From assembly GCA_001689415.1 (NCBI GenBank), contig LUJM01000096.1, positions 1 to 64,000 on the forward strand: DNA of 64,000 nt. The letters run 5' to 3'. Source of the DNA: Bacteroidales bacterium M2 (GTDB lineage Bacteria; Bacteroidota; Bacteroidia; Bacteroidales; Muribaculaceae). The notes below the pieces were generated by a model. It had not been told where the DNA came from. It ran no database searches and saw only the letters and a list, made by a program, of their open reading frames with translations. Shown here in pieces: positions 27,722 to 36,608 of this stretch. Position numbers and translations under genes: made by a program. The number at the start of each line of letters is the position of its first letter. The stretch's first letter is position 1.

Positions 27722-29152
27722 ATGACAACAGCAAAGAAACTCATCATTAGTCTCGCAGCCTGCACCGCACTCAGCGCTGCCGCACAGGAGGCTCCGCGCA
27801 CAGCATACTTCCTCGACGGTTACTCGTATCGTCATGAACTGAACCCCGCATTTAGCGGCGAACGCAACTATGTGTCGATTCCAGTACTTGCGAATATGAA
27901 CTTAGGAGTGTTCTCGAATGTGGGCGTAAACACATTCCTCTACAAGACCCAGCCCGGTAGCCAGTACAAACTGACAACCTTTATGAGTCCGACAGTCGAT
28001 GCCAACACATTCCTGAACAAACTTGGCAACAACAACCGAATCAACGGCAACTTCGATTTTACGATAATGTCGGCCGGTTTCCGCGCATTCAATGGCTACA
28101 ACACCATTAGTTTAGGCGTTAATGCCAATATGGGTGTAAACCTGCCCAAGGACCTGTTTGCATTCATGAAACTCGGCCAGACCGGTCCGGATACACAGTA
28201 TCACTTAGACGACCTTCGCCTTCAAGCATCGGCAACAGCAGAAATCGCCCTTGGCCACAGTCATAAAATCAACGACAAACTCAATGTAGGCGCAAAGGTA
28301 AAAATGCTGCTCGGTATCGGTAATGCCACAGCCCATATCAAGAACATGGATGTAGTATTCGGTCACGATAAATGGCAGATCAAAGCAGACGGCGAGTTGA
28401 TGTTGTCGGGCGGTTCAAACCTGTATGTGCCCACCAAACAGGAAGCAGGCAAGGAATTCGACAATCCCGGCGATGCCGACCTGATAGAATGGGGCGACAT
28501 CGACTATAAAAATTTCGGTCTTTCGGGCTTTGGCCTTGGCTTCGACCTTGGTGCTACCTATCAGCTGTTGCCCGACCTTCAGCTGTCGGCAGCAATCACC
28601 GACCTTGGCTTTATGAACTGGGCTCACGCAATCACCGGCCGCACCGGCCAGGGCACATGGACATTCGACGGCTTCAACAATATCGCTATCGACAACAGCC
28701 AGCCCGAAGAAAACAAGCTCGATAAACAGCTCGACCGCCTATGGGACGATATGCAGGAAGTAATCAATATCCACCGCGACAAGAACGGCGAAGGCAGCTA
28801 TACCAAGGCCCTTCACGCCACACTCCGTATCGGTGCAGAATACAAGATGCCATTCTACCAGAACCTTACCGGCGGCTTCCTTTTCACATCGTACTTCGGC
28901 GGCATCTCATCGTGGACAGAAGGTCGCTTCTATGCCACAGTTAAACCGGTGAAATGGTTTGACGCCACAATCAACTACGGTGAATCGACCTACGGTTCGT
29001 CGTTCGGCTGGATGCTCAACTTCCACCCCAAAGGATTCAACTTCTTTATCGGCAGCGATCACCAGTTCTTCAAAGTGACACCTCAACTTGTACCTGTCGG
29101 CCACGCCACAGCCAACATCAACTTAGGTTTCAATGTGACCTTTGGTTCGTAA
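27722..29152 (+). CDS. DUF5723-type outer-membrane protein
   Basis: 476 residues with a signal peptide (ending SAAAQ). The segment AYFLDGYSYRHELNPAFSGERNYVSIPVLANMNLGVFSN is typical of the Bacteroidales family listed as DUF5723, and the rest alternates amphipathic strands, ending in NLGFNVTFGS, as in a FadL-like or PorP-like outer-membrane barrel. Function is unknown. It is translated from the same message as the preceding lipoprotein. PorP/SprF proteins, which have a similar start, are partners of secreted type IX cargo; a relation to the CHU_C protein at 31312 is possible but unproven. Confidence 0.7.
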   Translation: MTTAKKLIISLAACTALSAAAQEAPRTAYFLDGYSYRHELNPAFSGERNYVSIPVLANMNLGVFSNVGVNTFLYKTQPGSQYKLTTFMSPTVDANTFLNKLGNNNRINGNFDFTIMSAGFRAFNGYNTISLGVNANMGVNLPKDLFAFMKLGQTGPDTQYHLDDLRLQASATAEIALGHSHKINDKLNVGAKVKMLLGIGNATAHIKNMDVVFGHDKWQIKADGELMLSGGSNLYVPTKQEAGKEFDNPGDADLIEWGDIDYKNFGLSGFGLGFDLGATYQLLPDLQLSAAITDLGFMNWAHAITGRTGQGTWTFDGFNNIAIDNSQPEENKLDKQLDRLWDDMQEVINIHRDKNGEGSYTKALHATLRIGAEYKMPFYQNLTGGFLFTSYFGGISSWTEGRFYATVKPVKWFDATINYGESTYGSSFGWMLNFHPKGFNFFIGSDHQFFKVTPQLVPVGHATANINLGFNVTFGS

Positions 29153-29184
29153 GGAACTCATAAAAACGATAAAATAACACATTC

Positions 29185-29220
29185 AAAAGACGGCTTTCAT
29201 TGCGAAGGCCGTCTTTTTTT
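29185..29220 (+). terminator. Terminator after DUF5723, with -33 box of next gene in its loop
   Basis: Stem AAAAGACGGC/GCCGTCTTTT with a 13-base loop and a T-run. The loop contains ATTG, which serves as the -33 element of the following promoter. Confidence 0.85.
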
Positions 29221-29230
29221 ATTAATTTTG
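29200..29230 (+). promoter_or_regulatory. Promoter of the DUF1599-DoxX pair
   Basis: TTG (29200-29202), 20 bases, TAATTTTG (29223-29230). The ATG at 29248 follows 17 bases later. The -33 box is inside the upstream terminator loop. Confidence 0.7.
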
Positions 29231-29247
29231 CATCAAAAGAACGAAGT

Positions 29248-29796
29248 ATGACCACACACGATACAAATGCCGAATATTCATCAGCGTTGAAGCGCTGCCG
29301 CGATGTCTTCGCAGCCAAACTGGAAGACTACGGCGCCTCGTGGCGCATAATGCGCCCGGAGGCAATCACCGACCAGCTCTTTATCAAAGCCAAGCGTATC
29401 CGTACCTTGCAGACAACGGGTGTATCGAAAGTCGACGAGGGCATAGTGCCGGAATTTATCGGCATAGTAAACTATGGTATCGTAGGAGTGATACAGCTGC
29501 GCCTTGGGTATGCCGACAGCAAGGACATAAGCAAAGAGCGAGCCCTCGAGCTTTACGACAGCATAGCCGGAGAGGCCCACAGCCTTATGACAGCTAAAAA
29601 CCACGACTACGGCGAAGCATGGCGATCGATGCGCGTGCTTTCGTTCGACGACCTTATCCTGACCAAAATAGAGCGCACCAAAGAAATCGAAGACCACAAG
29701 GGTGTGACCAAGGTGTCGGAAGGCATCGATGCGAATTATTTCGATATGGTAAACTATGCCATTTTCGCACTGATAAAACTCAGCGATGAAGCTTAG
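29248..29796 (+). CDS. DUF1599 (nucleotide-modification-associated domain 1) protein, tandem repeat
   Basis: 182 residues from the ATG at 29248; the in-frame start at 29200 lies upstream of the promoter. Two copies of the same domain are visible: YSSALKRCRDVFAAKLEDYG..WRIMR with KVDEGIVPEFIGIVNYGIV (about 10-85), and YDSIAGEAHSLMTAKNHDYG..WRSMR with KVSEGIDANYFDMVNYAIF (about 100-180). Shared residues are DYG, WR.MR, K..R and VNY. The domain has been linked to modified-nucleotide metabolism by comparative genomics (Nmad1), but I know of no proven activity. It overlaps the DoxX gene by 11 bases. I recall the same pair in other Bacteroidales. Confidence 0.8.
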   Translation: MTTHDTNAEYSSALKRCRDVFAAKLEDYGASWRIMRPEAITDQLFIKAKRIRTLQTTGVSKVDEGIVPEFIGIVNYGIVGVIQLRLGYADSKDISKERALELYDSIAGEAHSLMTAKNHDYGEAWRSMRVLSFDDLILTKIERTKEIEDHKGVTKVSEGIDANYFDMVNYAIFALIKLSDEA

Positions 29797-31060
29797 TACC
29801 CGACTGCGTCTTCGCAGGGCAATGGTGTGGGTGTCGCGATTAATCGTCGGCACCACATTTATTATCTCCGGCTGGGCCAAAGCTATTGATCCCTGGGGAT
29901 TTGTAATCAAGGTAAACGAATACCTTGAGGCCTGGGGGCTTTCGGCTCCACACGAAGCCGTTGTAGCAGCCTGTGTGACCTTAGCTTGTATCGAGTTTCT
30001 GACCGGCATCCTGCTTGCGACAGGGTCGCTCAAGCGCACGTCGGCACTCCTTGCATCGGCAATGATGCTGGTGATGTTGCCGCTAACATTGTATATCGCA
30101 GTAGCCAACCCGGTAGCCGACTGTGGATGCTTCGGCGACTTTGTCATACTCTCGAACTGGGCAACATTTGGCAAGAATGTGGTGCTGAGCATCTTGGCCG
30201 GTTATCTACTTGTACGCAACAAATCGGTGGGCGGTCTATATCCCGGCGCTATACAGTGGCTCGAGATAACAGTATCGCTTACGTTCCCCTTGTTTCTTGC
30301 CCTTGCCGGGTATCAGATTCAGCCTCTTATAGATTTCAGGCCTTATAAAACCGGCACGCCTATATTCACCGGCATCGAAAGCACGGACAAGGAAGAACTA
30401 TTCGTATACGAAAAGGACGGCGAGCGGCAGCAGTTTTCGCTCGACGCACTCCCCGACAGCACGTGGACCTTTGTAGAGGCCGAAGAAAGTGCTGATAGCG
30501 AAGGCTTCGGCGGAGGCATTGCGGTAAACGATTCCGAGGGTTATGATATTGCCGACGAAATCGTAGATGACCATTCACGTCAGATATTCCTGATTGTACC
30601 CGAGCCCGATATGCACTACCTGATACATGCGCATTATGTAGAGCGTATGGCAGAATTTGCCCGCCGCACAGGTGTTGAATTCATAGCCATTGTCGGGGCG
30701 CAGGGTGTAGACATGGAGCGTTGGTCGGACTGGACCCGCCCTGATTTCCCCGTATATACGGCAGATGCAACGGCTCTTAAGCAACTTGTGCGTGGCATCG
30801 AGGCATTTGTGTATACAGACGGCGGCATTATACAATGGAAACGCACGCTACAGTCGATGCCATCGACGCTGCCCGACAGTGTATCGGCCATAGAGCTTGA
30901 CCGCCTCAAAGCACCCGACGACGGACATACACACACCATCGCCCTGATGATATACCTTGCGTCGATGCTGGTGATCTATCTTCTCGGGCTGTCGCCCAAG
31001 GTGATACGCCTGTTTGTCCGTCTCGGCAAAATGGGCAAGACGGGCAAGCCCGCGCAATAG
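29786..31060 (+). CDS. DoxX/MauE-like membrane protein with thioredoxin-fold-like C-terminus
   Basis: 424 residues. The N-terminal half has four transmembrane helices (RLIVGTTFIISGWAKAIDPWGF, and hydrophobic stretches near 60, 90 and 130) with the paired cysteines DCGCFGDF (Cys113, Cys115), a signature of the DoxX/MauE redox-membrane family. A further helix near 170 leads to a soluble domain (about 260-370: QIFLIVPEPDMHYLIHAHYVERMAEFARRTG) that looks like a thioredoxin fold lacking the CxxC. A last helix is near residue 390. It may deliver electrons for disulfide chemistry in the envelope; this is inference. In relatives I recall tpiA next; here it is absent. Confidence 0.72.
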   Translation: MKLSTRLRLRRAMVWVSRLIVGTTFIISGWAKAIDPWGFVIKVNEYLEAWGLSAPHEAVVAACVTLACIEFLTGILLATGSLKRTSALLASAMMLVMLPLTLYIAVANPVADCGCFGDFVILSNWATFGKNVVLSILAGYLLVRNKSVGGLYPGAIQWLEITVSLTFPLFLALAGYQIQPLIDFRPYKTGTPIFTGIESTDKEELFVYEKDGERQQFSLDALPDSTWTFVEAEESADSEGFGGGIAVNDSEGYDIADEIVDDHSRQIFLIVPEPDMHYLIHAHYVERMAEFARRTGVEFIAIVGAQGVDMERWSDWTRPDFPVYTADATALKQLVRGIEAFVYTDGGIIQWKRTLQSMPSTLPDSVSAIELDRLKAPDDGHTHTIALMIYLASMLVIYLLGLSPKVIRLFVRLGKMGKTGKPAQ

Positions 31061-31255
31061 TATCGCTGCAAGTACTTAGAGTTAAATATCATTAAGGGCC
31101 GATAGGTACCTGCTCAAGGTTTCGCCTGTTATAACTTGCTCAGTTATATTTGTTTTTGCGGAATCGGGCTGCTATGAAACGTCCTAAAATGTTACTATCA
31201 TCGCTAAGTCTTTAACAAAAAACATATTGGGCAGAAGGTTTGCAGAGCATCACTA
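31061..31255. other. Intergenic stretch, no gene seen
   Basis: Apart from an isolated TATATTTG box (31145-31152) without an ORF behind it, which could belong to a small RNA or be chance, nothing recognisable is present. Confidence 0.3.
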
Positions 31256-31287
31256 TTTGATAATTGTCGAAATTATTCGTAACTTTG
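31256..31287 (+). promoter_or_regulatory. Promoter of the CHU_C protein gene
   Basis: TTTG (31256-31259), exactly 20 bases, TAACTTTG (31280-31287). The ATG at 31312 follows, which excludes the upstream TTG start at 31264. Confidence 0.8.
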
Positions 31288-31311
31288 TATGATATCCACA
31301 TCCGACCGATT

Positions 31312-32634
31312 ATGAAATATCTCTTTGTTCCTGTACTTTTGCTTTCGTCTTATGCCTCGGCGCTTGATTTTGAGGGCACAACGTATGTGCCAGTCGAGAT
31401 TAAGGCAGAAGCGTCGACAGGCCTCGATGCCATATATGTAGTAGCCGACACCCACGGAGTGACCATGGTGTATACAGCCGCATCGGCAAGTTCGACCGTA
31501 AAATGGTCGCGCTACTCGCGCATGGGGGCGGCATACAGCGAGGAGCTCAGCCCCAAACGCGAGGGAAACAAGTTGTCGATTGCCTGCGATGCCGACGATA
31601 TGGGATATGTAATCGAGGAAAACGGTCGCAGTCGGTATTACTGGATAATAAATTATGCCGGGCATCAACTCAACTTGCATTCGGTGAGCATACTACCCGA
31701 GCAGGATTGCGACCGCACGCATTTGGGATTCAGCGGCTCGGCATCCGAACTCGATGCGTATTCACCCTTGGGCCGCCATATATCGGTAAGCCGCGAACTT
31801 GAGGTAAGATACAACAGCCTCGAATTCGACAGCGACGCTTTTGCTTACAGACCAACGACGAAAACCGGCATTATCAAGGGTATTGAATCGACCTTTAGTG
31901 TGACAGCTCCGCTGGTGCAGACTTCGTTTACCCTCTCGGGCGACAGGTTTTTGAAAGCCTGGGGGCAAGAGCAAAGCATCGAATCAGCTACCTTTGACAC
32001 GCAGAGTGTCGAAGCCAATACCCGCGCAACCCAGATCCAGCGCGAGGCCGACAACGAGCAGCGAGTAGAAAGCGACGGGCTGGGAGGGTCTGCCCCGGCC
32101 GATATTACTTTCGAAGCCGCCGTGACTGATGCGGCAATTTTCAATGAATGGCAGATTTCGAGGTCGCCCGACTTCGCCGACGTTTTGAATTCTTACAACG
32201 ACCTCGAGTTTTCATATACATTTACCGAGCAAGGCACAACGTATGTACGTTTTACAGCGAACAATGCAGCCGGAACGTGCCCTTACGAGAGCGAGACATA
32301 CAAAGTATTTATCGGCGAGTCGAAGCTCGATATCCCCAATGCCTTCTCGCCCGACTCATCGCCGGGAGTAAACGACGAATGGAAGGTAAGTTACAAGTCG
32401 ATTGTCACCTACAAATGTACGATATTCAACCGGTGGGGCAAGAAACTTTTCGAAAGCGAGAATCCGGCACAAGGCTGGGACGGCAAAGTTGGCGGCAAGG
32501 TAGTGCCTCCGGGCGTGTATTTCTATGTTATCAAAGCCGTAGGAGCAGACGGTGTTAAATACGACCGAGCCGGAGATATCAATATCATCGGATTTACCGA
32601 CAATACAACGAATACAACGAATCCTGACTTATAA
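31312..32634 (+). CDS. Secreted protein with gliding-motility-type (CHU_C / type B) C-terminal domain
   Basis: 440 residues with a signal peptide (ending SSYASA). The middle part is beta-rich, with PKD-like strands around FEYSFTEQGTTYVRFTANNAAG. The last about 100 residues, IPNAFSPDSSPGVNDEWKV, TIFNRWGKKLFES, GWDGKVGGKVVPPGVYFY, are the gliding-motility-associated C-terminal domain, a type B sorting domain for the type IX secretion system. The tail after the domain, NIIGFTDNTTNTTNPDL, is unusual. It is followed after three bases by a lytic transglycosylase gene. No type IX machinery gene lies in the window, so the export route is inferred. Confidence 0.8.
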   Translation: MKYLFVPVLLLSSYASALDFEGTTYVPVEIKAEASTGLDAIYVVADTHGVTMVYTAASASSTVKWSRYSRMGAAYSEELSPKREGNKLSIACDADDMGYVIEENGRSRYYWIINYAGHQLNLHSVSILPEQDCDRTHLGFSGSASELDAYSPLGRHISVSRELEVRYNSLEFDSDAFAYRPTTKTGIIKGIESTFSVTAPLVQTSFTLSGDRFLKAWGQEQSIESATFDTQSVEANTRATQIQREADNEQRVESDGLGGSAPADITFEAAVTDAAIFNEWQISRSPDFADVLNSYNDLEFSYTFTEQGTTYVRFTANNAAGTCPYESETYKVFIGESKLDIPNAFSPDSSPGVNDEWKVSYKSIVTYKCTIFNRWGKKLFESENPAQGWDGKVGGKVVPPGVYFYVIKAVGADGVKYDRAGDINIIGFTDNTTNTTNPDL

Positions 32635-32637
32635 AAT

Positions 32638-33570
32638 ATGAATATCAAAATATTGTTTATCGGCATGTTGGCTATCGCACCCATGGTGCAGGCCCAACGT
32701 ACCCAGCCTGAATTTGCAGAAGTTTATTGCCCGGAAGTTCCGGCATCGGTCAATCTCTGTGGCAAGACTATCAACCTTGACCGCAGCGACATGTACGAGC
32801 GCTTCGACCGCGAACTCAGTTCGATAGTCTACACCCACGGCACCACTATGCTGATAATCAAGCGAGCCAATCAGTATTTTCCAGAATTATCAGCGATATT
32901 GCGAGCCAACGGAGTACCCAACGACCTACTCTACCTTGCCTGCATAGAGAGTTCGCTCAACACACGCGCCTACTCGCCAGCCAAAGCAGCCGGTTTCTGG
33001 CAGTTTATAGCTTCGGCAGCGAAAGAATACGGCCTTGAAATAAACGACGAGGTAGATGAGCGCTACAATATAGAAAAATCAACTGTAGCAGCATGCAAAT
33101 ACCTCAAAAAGGCCTATGCCCGATATGGCGACTGGCCCTCTGCCATGGCAGCGTACAACGGGGGGCAGGCACGCATATCCCGCGAACTCGACGCCCAGAA
33201 CGCCACAACATCGCTCGACCTTTACCTGGCCGAAGAAACTACCCGCTATCCCTACAGGGTCATGGCAATGAAAACAGTGCTCGAAAACCCGGCCAAGTAT
33301 GGTTTCCGTCTGCGCGACGACCAACTGTACCAGCCTCGCAAATATAAGATAGTGGAAGTCAACGGCCCTGTTGAAGACTGGCCTACCTGGGCTAAGAAAC
33401 AAGGCATCAACTACTCTATCCTTCGCGAAGAGAACCCTTGGATCAGAGCGAAAAAACTCACCAACAAAACAGGCAAGACCTACAAGGTACGTATTCCACT
33501 GCCCGAGTCGATGTCGCGCCGCAAAGCCGGAGTGCGCACATTCAACAAGGCATGGACCACCGGAAACTAA
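32638..33570 (+). CDS. Lytic transglycosylase (MltD-like, GH23)
   Basis: 310 residues with a signal peptide (ending PMVQAQ). The SLT domain spans about 85-200, with catalytic Glu104 in LACIESSLNTRAYSPAKAAGFWQF and the downstream YNGGQARI motif. It cleaves the MurNAc-GlcNAc bond of peptidoglycan to form 1,6-anhydro products in the periplasm. The C-terminal part (WAKKQGINYSILREENPWIRAKKL, then GKTYKVRIP) resembles a degenerate LysM-like cell-wall binding region. Its anhydro-sugar products could feed the recycling genes at 11.6-13.9 kb. It shares a transcript with the CHU_C protein. Confidence 0.9.
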   Translation: MNIKILFIGMLAIAPMVQAQRTQPEFAEVYCPEVPASVNLCGKTINLDRSDMYERFDRELSSIVYTHGTTMLIIKRANQYFPELSAILRANGVPNDLLYLACIESSLNTRAYSPAKAAGFWQFIASAAKEYGLEINDEVDERYNIEKSTVAACKYLKKAYARYGDWPSAMAAYNGGQARISRELDAQNATTSLDLYLAEETTRYPYRVMAMKTVLENPAKYGFRLRDDQLYQPRKYKIVEVNGPVEDWPTWAKKQGINYSILREENPWIRAKKLTNKTGKTYKVRIPLPESMSRRKAGVRTFNKAWTTGN

Positions 33571-33578
33571 CGGCCGAT

Positions 33579-33629
33579 TTAAGTTTCGCAAGTAGAATAC
33601 AACAACCAAGTTGAGCTTTAGAAACTTAA
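33579..33629. repeat. Inverted repeat TTAAGTTTC...GAAACTTAA
   Basis: Nine-base arms (33579-33587 and 33621-33629) in the gap before uvrA. The outer sequence TTAAGTTTCGCAAG is also the left arm of the longer palindrome at 54316-54398, so both may be members of one repeat family. Confidence 0.5.
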
Positions 33630-33652
33630 GTTGTTTCAGTGTAGATATACGA

Positions 33653-36523
33653 ATGACCACCGACACACATAGACCAACAATTGCAGACGACGGCACCGAG
33701 GGACTTATCGAAGTAATCGGAGCACGCGTCAACAACCTAAAAAATATCAACGTTGCCATCCCCCACCAATCGCTCACAGTGATTACCGGTTTGAGTGGCA
33801 GCGGCAAATCATCGCTTGCTTTCGACACAATCTTTGCCGAAGGCCAGCGTCGTTATATCGAAACATTCTCGGCATACGCCCGCAATATGCTCGGCAAGCT
33901 CGAGCGCCCCGAGGTAGACCATATAAGCGGTCTGTGCCCCGTTATCGCAATCGAGCAAAAGACAGTAAACCGCAATCCGCGCAGTACTATCGGCACCACC
34001 ACCGAGGTATACGACTTCCTGCGACTCCTGTTCGCACGAATCGGCAAGGCTCGCAGCTATATCTCGGGGGCTGAAATGGTGAAGTATACCGACGAGAAAA
34101 TCGTAGATCTCATACTGGAGAAGTACGACGAACGCAAGGTCTATATCCTGGCACCATTGGTCAAAAACCGCAAGGGCCACTACAAAGAGCTTTTCGAACA
34201 GCTCACCCGCAAGGGGTTCATCAATGTGCGCGTCGACGGCAAACTGCTCGAAATCACACCCGGAATGCGGCTTGACAGATACAAGAACCACAGCGTAGAG
34301 CTGGTAATCGACCGTCTGAAAGTCAATGCCAAAGACCGCGAACGAATACTTGCATCGGTTGACAGCGCTCTTGACCAGGGCGATAAAGAAATGCTCGTAT
34401 GCGATGCCGAAACCAACGAGGTGGCATACTACAGCCAGGAGCTCATGGACCCGGTATCGGGAATTTCGTACCACGATCCGGCCCCGCATAACTTCTCGTT
34501 CAACTCGCCGCACGGCGCATGCCCGCGATGCAAGGGTCTGGGCTATGTGAATATCATCGACAGGGCAAAAATCGTACCCAACGAAAAACTCAGCATTCAC
34601 GGCGGAGCGCTCGTACCACTCGGAAAATATCGTGAAACGCTGATATTCTTACAGATACGTGCTATTCTCGAGGCCTACGGATTTACAATCAAAACGCCTT
34701 TTGCAGAACTGAGCGAAGAGGTTGTAGACGAGATATTTAATGGAACAACCTCAGTGCCGCGACTGGAGGGCAATACCTACTCCGGATTCGAGTATTTCCG
34801 CACCTACGACGGGCTGATAAAATTTATCGAACAGAACGGCGACGAAGACGGTTCGTACCAGGATCGCAAATGGAGCGGGCAGTTCGCCACAAGGTGTGTC
34901 TGCCCGGAGTGTAATGGTTCAAGGCTCAACAAGGAGGCCCTGCACTTCTATGTTGACGGCAAGAATATAGCCGAGCTGTCGGCACTCGACATCGACGACC
35001 TTGCCATGTGGGCCTCAACAGTAATGGACCGTCTCGACAATCGCGACCGCAAAATAGCATCTGAAATCATCAAAGAGATTTCGACACGACTGCACTTCCT
35101 CGTTGATGTCGGATTGAGCTACCTACAACTCAATCGAGCCTCGGGCACACTCTCGGGCGGCGAGAGCCAGCGCATCAGACTGGCGACACAGCTTGGTAGC
35201 GAGCTTGTAAACGTGCTTTACATACTTGACGAACCGTCGATAGGCCTTCATCAACGCGACAACCGCCGCCTCATCGATTCGCTTAAACGACTTCGCGACG
35301 CAATGAATACTATAGTCGTAGTCGAACACGACAAAGATATAATGCTCGAAGCTGACTATGTGGTAGATATCGGCCCCGGAGCGGGACGCAAAGGCGGCGA
35401 AGTGGTCTTCCAAGGAACTCCGGCACAAATGCTTGAGACAAATACCGTAACAGCACAATACCTCAACGGCACACGCAAAATCGAGACCCCTGCGCAACGA
35501 CGCAAAGGCAACGGCAAGACGCTGACACTACGCGGCGCGACCGGTCATAACCTGCAAAATGTAGATTTGACATTAGAACTCGGCACATTGACAGTAGTTG
35601 CCGGCGTATCCGGTTCGGGTAAGTCGACACTCGTCAACGGCACGCTCCAACCCATTCTGAGCAAGCACTTTTACCGTTCGCTCGAAGAACCACTACCCTA
35701 CCGTGAAATCGAGGGCATAGAGAATATCGACAAGGTTGTGACCGTAGACCAGTCACCGCTTGGCCGCTCACCACGCTCAAACCCGGCTACATATACCGGA
35801 GTGTTCACCGACATCCGCAACCTATTCGTAGCGCTCCCCGAGGCAAAGATTCGCGGATACAAACCCGGACGATTCAGCTTCAATGTAGCCGGAGGCCGGT
35901 GCGAGGCTTGCAAAGGAAATGGCTATAAGACCATAGAAATGAACTTCTTGCCAGACGTGCTCATACCTTGCGAGGAATGCCACGGCAAACGGTACAACCG
36001 CGAGACACTTGAAGTACGCTTCAAGGGCAAATCGATTGCCGATGTACTCGATATGACTATCAACCAAGCGTGCGAGTTTTTTGCAGGCATACCAAATATC
36101 TTCAAGAAAATCAAGGTATTGCAAGATATCGGCCTGGGCTACATCAAACTCGGCCAGCCGTCGGCCACACTGTCGGGCGGCGAGAACCAGCGCGTCAAAC
36201 TTGCCACCGAGCTCGCCAAACGCGACACCGGGCGCACGCTCTTTATCCTCGACGAGCCGACCACAGGCCTTCACTTCGACGATATCAACACCCTCATGAC
36301 AATCCTCAACAAGCTCGTTGACAGAGGTAATACCGTACTTGTGATAGAGCACAACCTCGACGTGCTTCGCCTTGCCGACCGCCTGGTCGACATGGGACCG
36401 GAAGGAGGACGCGGGGGAGGAAGAATCCTCGCCCAAGGCACTCCCGAAGCCGTAGCAGGCACCGACTCGCCCACAGCGCCCTTCCTGCGTGACGAAGGTA
36501 TAGTACCGCTACGTCAAGGATGA
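33653..36523 (+). CDS. uvrA: Excinuclease ABC subunit A
   Basis: 956 residues from the ATG at 33653 (an in-frame TTG at 33611 lies in the inverted repeat and is less likely). DNA-damage recognition ATPase of nucleotide excision repair. First ATPase: TGLSGSGKSSLAFDTIFAEGQRRY near residue 40 and LSGGESQRIRLA near 500. Second ATPase: AGVSGSGKSTLVNG near 655 and LSGGENQRVKLATEL near 840. Zinc modules are CPRCKGLG, CPECNGS and CEACKGNGYK...CEECHGK. The insertion and UvrB-binding regions are present. Standard length for the family. Confidence 0.98.
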   Translation: MTTDTHRPTIADDGTEGLIEVIGARVNNLKNINVAIPHQSLTVITGLSGSGKSSLAFDTIFAEGQRRYIETFSAYARNMLGKLERPEVDHISGLCPVIAIEQKTVNRNPRSTIGTTTEVYDFLRLLFARIGKARSYISGAEMVKYTDEKIVDLILEKYDERKVYILAPLVKNRKGHYKELFEQLTRKGFINVRVDGKLLEITPGMRLDRYKNHSVELVIDRLKVNAKDRERILASVDSALDQGDKEMLVCDAETNEVAYYSQELMDPVSGISYHDPAPHNFSFNSPHGACPRCKGLGYVNIIDRAKIVPNEKLSIHGGALVPLGKYRETLIFLQIRAILEAYGFTIKTPFAELSEEVVDEIFNGTTSVPRLEGNTYSGFEYFRTYDGLIKFIEQNGDEDGSYQDRKWSGQFATRCVCPECNGSRLNKEALHFYVDGKNIAELSALDIDDLAMWASTVMDRLDNRDRKIASEIIKEISTRLHFLVDVGLSYLQLNRASGTLSGGESQRIRLATQLGSELVNVLYILDEPSIGLHQRDNRRLIDSLKRLRDAMNTIVVVEHDKDIMLEADYVVDIGPGAGRKGGEVVFQGTPAQMLETNTVTAQYLNGTRKIETPAQRRKGNGKTLTLRGATGHNLQNVDLTLELGTLTVVAGVSGSGKSTLVNGTLQPILSKHFYRSLEEPLPYREIEGIENIDKVVTVDQSPLGRSPRSNPATYTGVFTDIRNLFVALPEAKIRGYKPGRFSFNVAGGRCEACKGNGYKTIEMNFLPDVLIPCEECHGKRYNRETLEVRFKGKSIADVLDMTINQACEFFAGIPNIFKKIKVLQDIGLGYIKLGQPSATLSGGENQRVKLATELAKRDTGRTLFILDEPTTGLHFDDINTLMTILNKLVDRGNTVLVIEHNLDVLRLADRLVDMGPEGGRGGGRILAQGTPEAVAGTDSPTAPFLRDEGIVPLRQG

Positions 36524-36574
36524 ATCACGGATAATCTTTTTATCTTAAATGCAATAGTTTATGTGAAATATTGT

Positions 36575-36582
36575 TATATTTG
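36575..36582 (+). promoter_or_regulatory. -7 box of the orphan membrane protein gene
   Basis: TATATTTG, 26 bases before the ATG at 36609; no good -33 TTTG at the usual distance. Confidence 0.5.
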
Positions 36583-36608
36583 CAGCATGAATACCACCTC
36601 GAAGAAAT

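Noticed and set aside
29281..30192. Antisense open frame of 303 codons across the DUF1599 and DoxX genes
   Set aside because: Overlaps two well-supported genes on the other strand and shows no domain pattern.
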